Shown here piece by piece: positions 5,772 to 5,777 of a stretch of DNA of 5,777 bases (position 1 is the stretch's first letter; every line of letters starts with the position of its first letter). The DNA is from Oscillospiraceae bacterium. GTDB lineage: Bacteria > Bacillota > Clostridia > Oscillospirales > UBA929. Both the position numbers and the translations under genes were made by a program. A model generated the notes under the pieces. It ran no database searches. It saw only the letters and a list, made by a program, of their open reading frames with translations, and was not told where the DNA came from. The stretch covers positions 1 through 5,777 of the forward strand of contig WRCJ01000086.1 in assembly GCA_009784085.1 (NCBI GenBank), read 5' to 3'.

Positions 5772-5777
5772 CATCGG

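Noticed and set aside
5642..5777. Assignment of the hyd leader to a named riboswitch class (TPP, glycine, czcD/NiCo, ykkC, c-di-GMP, T-box)
   Set aside because: Isolated strings such as CUGAGA and GGGUAC recall some classes, but the other invariant segments of each are absent, so no class name is supported.

Overview
The window looks like chromosomal DNA from a GC-rich anaerobic Firmicute, most likely of the class Clostridia. The grounds are a clostridial-type RarA, strong GGAGG ribosome binding sites, and a compact [FeFe]-hydrogenase maturation operon led by a TM1266-type small regulator. The genus cannot be told from the sequence. No mobile element, CRISPR array, tRNA or rRNA gene was seen.

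Layout. 1-1017 (+) is the C-terminal three quarters of rarA, whose start lies outside the window. It converges, 4 bases apart, on a TetR/AcrR-type repressor gene at 1022-1636 (-). That repressor is clearly more AT-rich than its surroundings and has its own promoter, with an inverted-repeat operator over the -35 box (1666-1700). A C/G-tract stem-loop region (1719-1761) separates it from the maturation operon. On the minus strand, in order of transcription, the operon is: leader RNA (about 5756-5642), TM1266-family regulator (5384-5641), hydE (4335-5381), hydG (2944-4347) and hydF (1763-2947). All four genes overlap or lie within 2 bases of each other, so they are almost certainly co-transcribed and translationally coupled.

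How the genes work together. HydG cleaves tyrosine to give the CO and CN- ligands on iron. HydE, a second radical-SAM enzyme, processes that organometallic product. HydF, a GTPase with an Fe-S site, is the scaffold that assembles the 2Fe subcluster and hands it to apo-hydrogenase HydA, which is not in this window. The diagnostic cysteine motifs of all three maturases are intact.

The most interesting part is the 5' leader of the operon. It holds a good intrinsic terminator (GCGCC/GGCGC stem plus T5) upstream of the first ribosome binding site. An alternative stem would exclude that terminator, a long imperfect hairpin lies further upstream, and a possible closing stem overlaps the alternative stem. 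This is the architecture of a transcription-attenuation switch or riboswitch. I could not match it from memory to a known riboswitch class.
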